Shown here: positions 43,986 through 54,879 of the stretch, one piece after another
How the letters are laid out: every line of letters begins with the position of its first letter
Position numbering within the stretch: the first letter of the stretch is position 1
Source of the DNA: Norana najaformis
Lineage: Eukaryota > Annelida > Clitellata > Crassiclitellata > Hormogastridae
Assembly: GCA_964023275.1 (NCBI GenBank)
Contig: OZ029917.1
Coordinates: forward strand, 29,526,005-29,590,004
Length of the DNA stretch: 64,000 nt
Reading direction: 5' to 3'
Translations under genes and position numbers: made by a program
Notes under the pieces: generated by a model
Seen by the model: only the letters and a program-made list of their open reading frames with translations
Told to the model about the DNA's origin: nothing
The model's database searches: none

Positions 43986-44147
43986 TGCGCCAAATGCATG
44001 GAGTGTTCCAGGAGAAGGAGTTACTATACTGGGAGAAGTTAATCGACCGAGATAAATCCAACCCATGCTGGCTATGGAAGTCATTCTCCAGTATCCTTGG
44101 ACATACCACATCAAGGGCAGCTCCCTCACATCTGTCATTCACGGCTG
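43986..44147 (+). mobile_element. LINE linker fragment
   Basis: Plus strand: LLYWEKLIDRDKSNPCWLWK followed by SFSSILGHT. This is the region between endonuclease and reverse transcriptase in CR1/L2-like LINEs. Confidence 0.65.
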
Positions 44148-44255
44148 GTATTTCGGCCTAAGCCCCTACCACTGATGGCATAGTTTCAGCAGGCACTCAC
44201 TTATTTGTTTCACCCTCTCATCACGTTGAGGTGTGGGTTGGACTTTAAAGAGGGA
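44148..44255 (-). mobile_element. 5' UTR fragment of the RTE-like LINE family
   Basis: In inverted orientation this matches about 56,715-56,822, the 5' untranslated region of the nearly full-length element. Shared blocks include a CCACTGATGGCATAG segment and CACGTTGAGGTGTG as read here on the plus strand. Confidence 0.75.
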
Positions 44256-44611
44256 TTGCCTGCCAATTAAGTATAAATCAATATTAGAAGAAAGGTGTCT
44301 TTCTTGTAGAACTATAATTAACTTTTTGTTGTTAAGAATAATAATGACAATGTTAAACCATATTTATGTTGAGATTTGTGAAACAATATTAGTACTGAAC
44401 TTTAAATTTTGTTCTTGCAACAAACCAGTATCAGAAGAATGCAACAATCTAGGAGGGTGATATGGAATCAGCAAAGTATTAAGATATGAGGGAAGGCCAG
44501 TGTTCTGAGCCTTAAAGGTCACATGTTAAAATAAACCTTACATTTGCTGGTCAATCAACTAGTTAGTATCATTTCATTAACCTGCAGCACTACTGACTGA
44601 CCATGTACGGT
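44256..44611. other. Unassigned sequence
   Basis: No gene or repeat match seen, apart from the start of the target duplication at 44,612. Confidence 0.35.
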
Positions 44612-44633
44612 ATTTAAACCTTTTAGTATATAT

Positions 44634-46787
44634 AGTATATATGAAAAGCACGATAAGGGATGTAAGAACGAGACCAGGCGCGGATTGTGGAACTGATCAT
44701 GAATTATTAGTGGCAACAGTGCAAACGAAATTGAAGAAATTGAAAAAAGGAGAAAGACTGAACACGTATGACTGCAAAGGAATTACACCGGAATACAGAA
44801 CGGAAATAAGGAATAGGTTTGAAATATTAGAGAGGGACGAGACGATGATAGATGAGGACACGAACCACCTGTGGGAGAAGGTGAAGGGAATAATACTAGA
44901 AACTGCTGAGAAACACATTCCGAAGAAAAAGAAAGTCACAACAACTCCGTGGCTCTCGAAGGATGCTATCAACATAGCTGTAGAAAGAAAGGAGGCAAAA
45001 AAAGAAGGAGACAAAAACAATATACGAGAAATGAATAGAGCATTCCAAAAGCAAGCACGTATAGACAAAGAAAAACATCTAAATGCAATGTGCAAGGAAA
45101 TGGAGGAAGAGGGAAAGAAAGGAAGAACTAAAGAAATGTTTTCAAAAGTGAGGGAAATAACGAGAAAATTCACACCAAGAATGGGATCAATGAGGTCAAA
45201 GGATGGACACATAATCGCAGACGAAGAGGAAATGAAGAACAGATGGAAAGAATACACAGAGGAGCTGTACAGTGAAGATAGGAGAGTAATGAAAGAACGA
45301 ATCGATACATCAGAACATGAAAAGGAACCGGACGTTTTGGAAGCAGAGGTGGAATGGGCAATTAGACAACTGAAGGACAATAAAGCACCGGGTCCGGATG
45401 GGATACCCATAGAAATGGTAAAAGCAGGAGATGGCGCAACGACAAAGACAATAACAAAAATGTGCAATATCATATGGACAACCGGAAAATGGCCAGAGGA
45501 TTGGAAGAGCTCAATCTTTATCCCTATATTCAAAAAAGGAGATGCGAGAGAGTGTGAAAACTACAGGACCATAGCAATGATATCGCACATAAGTAAAATA
45601 CTACTTAAAATAATACATAAAAGAATGGAGAACATAATAGAGAGGGAGCTTCCAGATAACCAAGCAGGATTTAGGAAATCCCGCGGAACTCGTGATCATA
45701 TCGCCAACATGCGGTGGATAATGGAGAGACAAAAGGAGTATGGACAAAAATTATACATATGCTTCATTGACTATAGTAAGGCATTCGATTGCATTGATCA
45801 TGAGTTGATGTGGAAAACCTTAATAGAAATGGGAATACCAAGGCACTTGATACAACTTCTCAAGGGATTGTACGAAGAACAGATTGCGGTAATAAGAACT
45901 GAATTTGGAGATACTGAAAGAATCAAAATAAAGAAAGGAGTGAGGCAGGGATGCATTCTGTCCCCATTCCTATTTAACCTATATGCAGAAAGGATAATGA
46001 GGATGGCGGAAATGGATGGAGCAAAAGAGGGAGTAAAGATAGCGGGAAGAACACTGAATAATCTGAGATACGCAGATGACACAACACTATTAGCAGGTAA
46101 AAAAACAGATCTGGTAGAACTGATAAGAAGGCTGAAGAGAGAGAGCGAGAAAGCAGGACTATACTTCAATATAAAGAAAACGAAGATCATGACAACAGCT
46201 GAGGAGGGCAGTTTTATGGTGGATGGAGAGGATTTAGAGACGGTAACAAGCTTTACATTCTTGGGATCAGTAGTAGAAAGAGAAGGAAAGTGCGACATGG
46301 AAATAAACCGAAGGGTGGCGATTGGAAAAGCCGCAATGAATGGACTAGAAAAAATATGGAAAGACAAATATGTGAGCACAGACACGAAAAAAAGATTGGT
46401 GAGGGCCTTGATTATACCAACAGTAACATACGGCAGTGAGACGTGGACAATGACCAAGAAAATAGAGAAAAAAATCAATGCTTGTGAAATGTGGATATGG
46501 AGGAAGATGCTGAGAACATCATGGACGGAGAAAAGGACTAATGAATGGGTACGCAGGGAGATTGGAATTGAGCAAGATGAGACGTTACAACAAACAGTGC
46601 TAAAATCAAAGCTGAGGTTCTTTGGACATGTTATGAGATCAGATGGATTGGAAAAAGAAATGATGCTGGCTTGTGGAGAGGGAAAGAGAAAACAAGGGAG
46701 ACCAAGGAAAAAATGGATGGACAAGATACACGAAGCAACTGGAATGAACTTGGCACAACTAAGGGACGCGACATTGGAAAGAAAGAA
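44634..46787 (+). mobile_element. RTE-like LINE, truncated at both ends, intact RT frame
   Basis: A 725-codon frame (44,641-46,818) covers the end of the endonuclease (TRPGADCGTDHELLVA), the linker, a full reverse transcriptase with NKAPGPDGIPIEM (near residue 250), CFIDYSKAFDCIDHEL (near 375), GVRQGCILSPFLFNLY (near 434) and LRYADDTTLL (near 476), and the post-RT domain. Catalytic residues are present. The 5' endonuclease is missing. The last about 20 codons and the 3' UTR seen in the copy at 29,426-29,891 are missing too, and the frame runs a few codons into flanking DNA. A 22-bp target duplication beginning ATTTAAACC lies at 44,612-44,633 and 46,788-46,809. Confidence 0.9.
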
Positions 46788-46839
46788 ATTTAAACCTTTT
46801 AGTATATATGTAGTCTAACTGTACAGGAATCAGAGACCA

Positions 46840-47050
46840 CTGGCCTGAATTCTCCCCAAGTGGATTCACCAATTCTGCACCAGCAGTCTGAAATGGTATA
46901 TCCTCAACATTACTCACAACAATTTGCTATACATATCTGTAAAGCAACTTAAGACCTATTTCCTCCATTTTCTGGCCTCTTTGACCCACCAATGCATACG
47001 ATTCCTTGCTCAGCTGATAGGCACATGGAATGCTAACAAATGCTTACTTA
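46840..47050 (+). mobile_element. Possible LINE C-terminal relic
   Basis: Plus-strand frames give SAPAV then NGISSTLL and LRPISSIFWPL, loosely like the late RT block (AP-x-x-WN-x-P then F-x-x-L-K-x-x-F). The match is weak. Confidence 0.3.
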
Positions 47051-47529
47051 TTTACTAACGGGAATAAATAGATAGCAACTTCTTTTATAGCAGCAGAATC
47101 AAGGAAATTAAATATAATGATAACTATCACTAATATAGCTGTTAAAAAGGAAAATTTATATAAAATTGTGACAGTTATTTAAAATCAACACATCTGGTAG
47201 ACTGCCGCCCTGCTCTTCCTCATTAGAAGAGAAGAGAAATTCAGGCTCTGAACCTAGCATGCTAACCTAATCAACACTGATTAGTCATGTAGAGTTGTGT
47301 ATATGTTCTCATGTGCTTTCAGTTGCTGTGCCCTTCATGGTTGGAATTGTTTTGACACAAAAGGCCTGACTTGTCAACTTGTTATCTACATTTAAATCAC
47401 TTATTAAGACCTGGAGTTTTCCTCTGGCCTTTGCATGACTCATTCCTGACCCTAGTGAATTTTCATCCATGCCTCGGATTCAGATTTACTGACTTTGCAC
47501 ATGTGGCTTTAAGTAAATCTATTTGTTCC

Positions 47530-47772
47530 TTGTGTTAAGTTGTCGCTTGCGCAGCAGAGGGCTTTTGCTTTTGTTGGTCCATCTCTGTGGAATGGACTTC
47601 TATTCTTGTTTCTTGCAAGGATCTCTGTTGGTGATGGAGTTCAGTCGGCTCGTTGTTTAAAGACGTTTTTATTTCTCCAGGGTTCTCATGCTGGAAGACC
47701 TCTGAGTAGTTTGTTCTGTAACAAGCCCTATATAAGTTATCAAATACAGTACAATAAATAACCGTAGCCAGC
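47530..47772 (+). mobile_element. LINE C-terminal fragment
   Basis: Plus strand: QQRAFAFVGPSLWNGLLFLF, then SARCLKTFLFLQG. This is the late RT block of CR1/L2-like elements, followed by an AACAAGCCCTATATAAGT end that resembles LINE 3' termini. Confidence 0.7.
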
Positions 47773-47779
47773 TTTGGGC

Positions 47780-48130
47780 TAAGCGACTGGGTTGGCCCAA
47801 AACTCAAGGCCATGGCCAAATAATAGTGCACATGATATTAATTCAGTTACTTTTAATGAAAGAGAGATTAGTCAGTCACCAACTCTCAGAGTGCCGATTT
47901 ACTGATTTATGAATTTTTAATGCTGCGACATTAGTAGCAAGAGCCAATCATTACATCATATGTATAGTGATGATCTATAGGCATAGACAATAGATCATGG
48001 CAAAATAACAAAATTAGTTTTAAAACTATGCTGATATCAGGCTTAATGCTAATCAATAATGTTACCATCATATACTACAGTTTTCTTCAAATAAGTGAAA
48101 TTACAAATGTATCTAACTGTTTGACGGAAA
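47780..48130. other. Unassigned sequence
   Basis: No recognisable feature. If the exon at 48,135-48,284 is real, this would be its 3' untranslated region and downstream DNA. Confidence 0.35.
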
Positions 48131-48134
48131 TTCA

Positions 48135-48284
48135 TCATAGCTCATTAGTGAACCATTGCATTACATGCATCATACACTTGTCAATGACGTCGACACGCCC
48201 AATTTGGTGTAGTGCTTGTTTCAGTTCATCACCTGTAGCATCAACTTTCTTTTTTTCTATCCACATATGAAGTGCTACAAGTGC
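48135..48284 (-). CDS. Terminal coding exon with C-terminal part of a death domain
   Basis: On the minus strand a polypyrimidine-poor but usable acceptor (TATATTTCAG, ending at 48,285) is followed by a 49-codon open frame and a TGA. It reads ALVALHMWIEKKKVDATGDE, then LKQALHQIGRVDVIDKCMMH, then VMQWFTNEL. The Leu-x-x-Trp helix, DATGDELKQAL and the IGRVDVIDKC helix are the last three helices of a death-domain fold, as in ankyrin, UNC5 and related signalling proteins. It is the only exon in the window that I would assign to a host gene. Upstream exons are not visible to 48.7 kb and may lie beyond the transposon nest. A retro-copied fragment is an alternative, but the splice site argues against it. 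Confidence 0.6.
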   Translation of the reverse strand, partial: ALVALHMWIEKKKVDATGDELKQALHQIGRVDVIDKCMMHVMQWFTNEL

Positions 48285-48299
48285 CTGAAATATAAATTA

Positions 48300-48755
48300 G
48301 AAAAAAATCAGTTTATAAAGTTCTATATTCAAGAGAAATTTGCACGATACACCATATAGATTTAATTTAAATATGTCACTGACAGAGTCTGAGGTTGGGT
48401 TGTAATATGTGTAGGCCTATATATGTATCCTCAACCTAAAATCGAGAGAATGTTGCGCACTTTAACATCCTGTCATATCATTCTATTATTTCAATAATGA
48501 ATTATCAGACCAGCTTTGCCTGTGCCCTAACTTTCTTCCCATTCTTTTTTTGTGTGGTAAAAGCAACTTCTCAGTCAATTCAGAATGAATTGTCACATTG
48601 GTTTAAAATGCGTATTTGGATATTTGATCTTGAACACATGGAGAGCTGAATAGCAAATAATCATGTAAATATTTCAAAGTCTTAAGTATCCATAATTTTA
48701 TTCCAACAACCCTGATAACTAAGAGTTTCCTTCCAGACAACAAAAACTAATTCTA
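48300..48755. other. Unassigned, possible intron of the death-domain gene
   Basis: No coding motif seen. Intron status follows only from the splice acceptor at 48,285. Confidence 0.35.
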
Positions 48756-48759
48756 GGAT

Positions 48760-49368
48760 TTTCGGAGGCCACTGGACCCTGGTTCGATCGGTCCTGCAGT
48801 ACCTTGTGTCGTAACGTCAGGCGTCTTGAGCGAAAATACCGTCGAACTCATTACCCAGCTGACAGTCTAGAGTGGCTTCTTCACCTTTGCTCAATGCATC
48901 TGGATTTTTCCGAGCCAAGAAGATGGTCTACTGAAAGTCGCTGATTGATCCATGTCGACTTTGGCGCTTGCTCTCTGCTGTCCTTGGTCACTCCACCGCC
49001 TCCAGCTTTTCAATCAGCCTCAGTTTACCGCCACGGACTACCTTAGTAATGCAGGAGAAGATTGACCCTGTTTGTCAGTCTACCGAGGGCTCGACTACTC
49101 CCACTTTCCCTCCCACGTCTTCCAGGCTCCGTAGTTGGAGCCCTTTATCTCTGGATGATGTCCATCAGCTAATCTTTAACTCACCAGCCAAGTCCTGTGA
49201 ACTGGACGCGCTTCCTCCATTTTTAATTAAGGAATTTATCGACGATCTTATTCCTTTTTCATTTATTCTGTAATACTTCTTTGGCTGAGGGCTCAATCCT
49301 GCCCTCCCACAAACGTGCAGTACTTTTTCCCTCTTTGAAGTGCCAGGGCCTTCACCCTAGAGCACCCT
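48760..49368 (+). mobile_element. CR1-like LINE, left part (split by an LTR element)
   Basis: Plus-strand pieces give LRNVRRLERKYRRTHYPADS (linker), LDDVHQLIFNSPAKSCELDA, LPPFLIKEFIDDLIPF, then LAEGSILPSHKRAVLFP and HPRAP. The last words are the start of the RT, and the sequence breaks off at the 5' LTR (49,369). It resumes at 60,645 with the directly following RT motif, YPISNLSFLSK in broken frames. Confidence 0.8.
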
Positions 49369-50024
49369 TGTAGTGAAAATTTGGAAAACAATGAAGATTT
49401 TAGTTTTTGCATATTGTAGATCGTATTATGTCGGATAATTTAGCTTATGCGTTTGTGTAATTATTTTGTATGGAACACTGGGGAACAGTTAGGCGAGGCC
49501 ATCATTAACGCGAGGCGGATAGGAGCCCGTGATTGACAGGTGGAGGTAAACGAGGAAGAGAAGCGGAACAGAGGACGACAATCGGAGGGCGAAAGGGAGA
49601 AGCTGGCTGATTGACAGACGGAGGGAAGAATTAAGCAAGGGTGCCAAGCGTTGAAGACATTCGCTAAGTAACGGTCGAAGGAGGCGTTAGGTCTGGAGAG
49701 TAGAAATAAAGTAATACTGCATCTCTTAAATAGGCCACGCTGGATTAACAGGCCGATGCGAATCAAAAGACTGATTTTGCTGAAGTTTTAATATCTACTT
49801 TGTACATACTTGTAATATACGTGTGAAAGAAATAATCGTCGTTACGTCTCTGTACGGTCGGACAGATTCATTCACTAACCCGCATGCTGCTAGAGGCCTA
49901 AAGTCCCCCAAAGAGTGAAGCCTCTGATTAATAGCACCGCTCACCACCAAATTACTGAAAGGAGATTTGTGTTCGCCAACGACCCTTGGTGGCGCAGGAC
50001 TCAGACAATCTTTCTTTGAGTACA
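49369..50024 (+). repeat. 5' LTR
   Basis: 656 bp from TGTAGTGAAAA to AGTACA. It matches the 3' LTR apart from scattered substitutions. Relative to this copy, the 3' LTR lacks about 47 bp after GATTCATTCAC and carries a 14-bp tandem duplication (GCCAAGCAAGGGTG). It contains AATAAAGTAATA near 49,705 that could serve as a polyadenylation signal. Confidence 0.9.
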
Positions 50025-50599
50025 TTGTGACAGTGAAGGACTTGATTCGCGTGTCAACGGATATCTTCACTGTGGCACCGACAACAACAGGATTCGCCCA
50101 ATGTACTGAGACGAAGTGAGAGAGAAGAACAACCAAAGGAACGACCACCTCAGCAAACAACGACCATTTCAGCAACCAAACGAGAAGTTTGGAGAAGCCA
50201 ACAACAACAGACGCAGGATAACGGATTCGGAGCTCAGAAAGAAATCATTTTCCGGCGGATGTGGCAGTTTCCTCAAAACTACACATTCGACAAACCTGGA
50301 ACGAAATCTGGTGAGCGCATTCCAAGTCGTTAATCACTGATCATTCGACATTTTTATTCTGTGTTTCAGAGAAGTACTGACTTGTGATTTATTGAAAGTG
50401 TGAGGATAGAAGCTGTAAAGCTATTACTATTACTGTTATGTGATATAATTGCATTATCTTACTGTGTCTGTTGACAGAGAGATTTGTTATTTATTGTACT
50501 GTATTAACTGGTAAAATTTTGCATTGAAATGTTTGACAGGATGAAAAAAGGATCTGGAAGAAGAGTGCAGACGGAGAAATATCAACCCAGAAGGTTTAG

Positions 50600-51240
50600 A
50601 TAAACGTGAAATGATATGAATTTGGAAGAAAAATGGGAATGTGGAGGGAAGCAAAGATGGAGTGGAAGAGGTTGAGAAAGGCGAAGCTAGTATCAGTGAA
50701 GGACAGATGAGGCTGAAACTGATTCAAGCAGAGGAGCACCATTCGCGGGCTGAGAAAGAACGGGTGCAGGCTGAGAAAGAACGCTTGCAGGCTGAGAGAG
50801 GATAGAATTGGAGCTAACTCCATTGCGTGAGAAAGCACAGTTGGGTCTTTTCCAATCGAATAGCGCAAGAGATGATGTGTCTGCTTATGCAAAACTACCC
50901 AACATGCATGAATCCGAAGATCCAGTTTCCTGTTTCCATTCTTTCGAGAAGGCTGAGTTCCTGCATGGTGTTCAGGAGGTTCGATGGGCTAGACTTCTTC
51001 CTTCTTTGTTAAATTCCTCCATGAGACTGCATTATAACAGACTGCCTAGGGAAATTTGTGCCAGTTACAGACAAACGAAATCTTCATTACTCAGTGCATG
51101 TAGGATGAATTCTAGATTTTATCTAGATAACTTCAAATCCAAGCACAGCACAGGCAAGCAGTCATACACACAGTTTTTAGATCAGTTCCATGCTGTGTTT
51201 GAATATTATTTGGAGTCATATTACTGATTTTAATGCTCTT
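50600..51240 (+). pseudogene. gag, LTR element
   Basis: The N-terminal part encodes a charged coiled coil with repeats (RAEKERVQAEKERLQAER, 50,745-50,800). A stop or frameshift follows near 50,803. The next frame (50,808-51,227) has YAKLPNMHESEDPVSCFHSF then EVRWARLLPSLLNSSMRLHY and YTQFLDQFHAVFEYYLES, a capsid (SCAN-like) region as in invertebrate gypsy gag proteins. No CCHC knuckle is obvious before the protease. The gene is broken. Confidence 0.75.
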
Positions 51241-51639
51241 AAAGATGACGTAATTTTGGAAAAGCTGAGAGTCTTTACCAAGTGACACTTGATATTTTGT
51301 GAAAGCGAGAAAGCCACGCACTGCGGTACAATTGGCTGAATTTGATGACCTGCACTATGAATGAAGGTAAATCATCTTCAGCAAAAGCAGGGTTATAAGC
51401 CAAGACCTTTAAATGTAAACCATAATGGTAATCAGTGGTAAAGGAAACCAGCCAATTCCACACACAACAATACAGCAGAAGAAAAGGCCCACCACGATAA
51501 AAACCCAGAGCAGAATGCAAGACCAACGCATTCAGGGAGTGGCCATAATCGAACGGACCAAAGAAATTATTTATACAATAGCAAGTTTAACAAAAACAAT
51601 TCTCAAGGACAAGGACGTGCCCAAGTCAAATTAATTAAA

Positions 51640-52075
51640 CAGAAGTTCCACTTAGACAAAATTGTTGATTATCAAAGGCGATTCATAATACCTTCGTTTG
51701 TAAATAATATTTCTGTTGAGGCCTTGAGGGATACAGGAGCTCAAGTTACGTTAATAAATTCTGAACTGGTAAAAGATGGTTCATCTGCCAGGAAGGGGAA
51801 GCCAGTAACCGTGCAGTGTGCTTTTGGGCTTGTGAAATATATTTCAACACAAGAAACTGAAATTTCCTCGACACATTTTGGTACAGACCGAAAGATAAAG
51901 ATCAAAGTGGGTGTGGTCCCTGGACTTCAAACAGACCTGGTAATAGGCCATGATCTATTTGTAAATAATCCAGACTTGATTGATCCTGTAGGTGCATGTA
52001 ATGGGGGTCACAGCAGGCTAGCCCAAGCATGTATAGCTACCTGCACTCAAGGATCAAAGAGAAATCGTTAACTTA
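51640..52075 (+). pseudogene. Aspartic protease region, LTR element
   Basis: The frame contains ALRDTGAQVTLINSELV (51,720-51,770), the Asp-Thr-Gly active-site motif, and ends near VPGLQTDLVIGHDLFVNNPD, with the hydrophobic-Gly motif that closes retropepsins. The catalytic Asp-Thr-Gly is intact. It lies directly before the integrase zinc region and not before the RT. Confidence 0.8.
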
Positions 52076-52319
52076 AGGGCGCCCTCTAGCGCTGTCATGC
52101 CAAACAACGAAACGACTAATGAGCCCAGCGACGTAGAGGTAATTAGTAACGAGCATATGGCACTGTAAGTAATAGCTCACAGGTAGAGGAGGAATGGGTC
52201 TCAGATGACGGAGATAAGGTAATTAACTTAACGACAGGGAAGCGTCATTAGTGGGAGTGAAAGCCAGGAGGAAAGTTCAATGGAACTGATAAATACCCTA
52301 ATTAATGAAGAAGTCACAG

Positions 52320-54860
52320 AGTTCAAAGCAGCACTGGAATAGGACCCCACATTATCAGAATGGTGGAAACGAGCGCACTCCTGAGATAACGGGTATTTGA
52401 TAGAAGGCGGTCTATTGTTTCGGCAAAGCAGCTCAGATCAGAGTGAAGATGTTAATGGGAGAGATTACAGGCAGCTAGTTTTACCTGTGAAATTGTAATT
52501 GTAATTGTAATCTGACATTTATAAAGCACCACTTCAAGAATAGACTCATCAGAAGCGCTCCTGACCCGAACCAGTGAGACCACTGGCAAATAATAAAGAC
52601 TTCAGGCGCTTGCGAAACTGCAGAAGAGACAAACTGAGGAATACTAGCCGGAGCTCTCGGGAAAGGCGATTCCAGCTATTGGGTCCAACATAGGCAAAGC
52701 TTCTAGACTGCGCTGTAGCAGTGCGCATACCAGGGACAGTCAGGAGTCCAAGGGAGGCCGACCGGAGAGTGCTACAGCCTGGAACCAAGGAGACCGAAAT
52801 GCAGAAGTCCCTCAGATATAATGGAGCAGAGCCAACAAGACAATTACGCATAAGCATTAGGATCTTGAACTGGATACGCTGCTGAATGGGAAGCCAGTGT
52901 AGAGTGTCCCGTATAAAGGAAGTTATATGGCCATACCTGGGGGCGCCTCCAATAAGACGGGCAGAAGCATTGAGAACAGATTGAAGCTTGGAAATATTGG
53001 CAATTGAGAGTCCAGCAAAGATAGCGTTACCAAAGTCCACCCTAGTGCAGATAAGGGCATGAATTAGAGTAGTAACGGCATGAATTAGAGTAGTAATGGC
53101 ATGAAAGGAAAGGGAGCGGCGGATGGTACGAAGCTGACGAAGGTGGTAAAAGCATGAGCGGGAGACACTGTTAACATGATCGGTCAAGGAGAGTTCCCGG
53201 TCCAGAACAACCCCAAGATCACGGACTTTGGAACAGAATAGAATGTCCGGAAACCTCTGGCATAAGGATGATGAATCAATCTTTGCCAGCTGAGCACGAC
53301 CACCAAACCAGATGAACTGGGTCTTAGCAGAGTTCATTCGGAGGCGATTAGAGGACATCCAGAGACCAAGGGCAGATGTTACATCAAGAATACTCTCAAC
53401 CAGAGAGGAAGCCGCTTCCGCTGGGCTATAAACGAAGGCCTGAGTGTCGTCTGCATACTGATGGACAGCAACACCTATAGGAAGGAGAACCCGTGTCGGC
53501 AGTGTACAGAATGTAGAGCAGAGGGGCCAGAACAGAACCCTGAGGAAGGCCAAAAGGTATAAGGGACCAGGCGGAACGTGTAGGCCCAAAGATAACAGAA
53601 TGAGAGCAGTCTGAGAGGAAAGACTGAAACCAAAGTAGGGCCGTATCAGTAATGCCAAAAGATTTTTCTAGACGCTCCAAAAGGATAGAGTGATCCACAG
53701 TGTCAAAAGCAGCACTAACATCATAGAGGGCAAGAAGAATAACATGTCCACGGTCAAAAGCTCCAAAGACGTCAGCCAGGAGACGTGTAATAAGTGAAAT
53801 GTAGATCAAAGACACTCGAATTAGCGCATGATTCCCTTTGGATGGGTCACCGTGGGACCGGGGCCACTTCAGATCTCATCTGAAAAGCATTTTGTAAGCC
53901 TGCCATGACAAGTGATATCCAGGCTTATGTAAGGTCATGTCCCATTTGTCAAAAGACAGCTACAGTTAAGAAAGCTGATAAAGCGCCATTAGTCCAGGTT
54001 CCAATAATCGAAACACCTTTTGAGACCATCATCATCGATGTCATGGGGCCTGTAAACCCAAAGTCGTCGTTGGGTAAGAAATTCATTTTAATAATCGTGA
54101 AACAAACCACACACTGGCCAGAATTCATCCCACTTTCTAATATAATTGCTAAGAGTGTGGCCAAGGCATTAATCGAGACGTATGCTCGGTCTGGAATTCC
54201 CCGAATAATCAAATCAGGTAATGGTACTCACTTTAAAAACCAATTAATGAGGGCTGGAAGACATACTAGGGATATCGCCAGCGTTTGCCACAGTAGAACA
54301 TCTTGAGACTGCAGGCAACGCAGAGCAAATGATAAGAGTCCTAAGAGAAATGCTGAGGAAGGTGATTGATGATGATCCACGTTCATGGGAGAGAGCTCTT
54401 CCGCTATTAGCTTTCAGCTATAGGCAGATTCCATCTTCAGTCACCGGCTTCTCAGCGTTTGAACTCCTATATTCGCATGACGTCAGAGGGCCATTACAGG
54501 TAATGCAGGGCACATGGACAAGTAAGCTGAGCACCAACGCAACAAAAAAGAAGTGTCGTAGAGAACTTAACAACGACTCGAAATCATCTGAGGCAATGTG
54601 TGGAACTAGCCACCGAAAATGCTAAGACTGGCTGAAAAGGCATATTATGATAAGAATTCATCCAATCGAACAGCAGAACCAGGACAAGAAGTGTTACTGT
54701 TATGACATTCCACAGAGAACAAGTTATTGGCGAAATGGGAAGGAACTTACTTAGTGAGCAGAAAATTATCTAGTGTGAATTATGAAATAATGACAGAAAA
54801 AGGACCAAAGATTTGCCACATAAGCCTGTTAAAATTATGGCATCCCCGGAAATCAGACCC
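52320..54860 (+). pseudogene. Integrase, LTR element, split by a LINE
   Basis: The N-terminal zinc-binding part begins at about 52,345 (SEWWKRAHS, then GLLFRQSSSDQ, RQLVLPVK), is interrupted at 52,493-53,818 by a LINE, and resumes with AHDSLWMGHRGTGATSDL and YVRSCPICQK (the His, His, Cys, Cys set). The core has IIIDVMGPVNP (first Asp intact), then KSGNGTHF, where the usual Asp before Asn-Gly is Gly, so the second catalytic position appears lost. The Glu region follows as GNAEQMIRVLREML. The C-terminal domain has KWEGTYLVSRKLSSVNYEIM and ISLLKLWHPR. Frames break near 54,260, 54,330 and 54,620. Confidence 0.8.
52493..53818 (-). mobile_element. CR1-like LINE inserted in the LTR element's integrase
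   Basis: A 5'-truncated LINE with two large minus-strand frames (53,426-53,815 and 52,549-53,658) that overlap by one frameshift near 53,500. Motifs are LLALYDVSAAFDTVDHSILL, FGLPQGSVLAPLLYILYTAD, VAVHQYADDTQAFVYSPAEA (catalytic YADD intact), LRMNSAKTQFIWFGGRAQLA, LHWLPIQQRIQFKILMLMRN, and SFAYVGPNSWNRLSRELRL. The 3' end carries GGTGCTTTATAAATGTCAG and an ATTACA repeat read inverted. It differs from the 5,530-6,220 copy at many residues. Confidence 0.9.
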
Positions 54861-54879
54861 CAGCACTCCTCAGGTAAAT

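Noticed and set aside
45798-46724. 308-codon minus-strand open frame
   Set aside because: It is the antisense shadow of the intact RT frame at 44,641-46,818 and has low-complexity Ser/Phe composition without motifs. The same holds for the 278-codon frame at 44,697-45,533.
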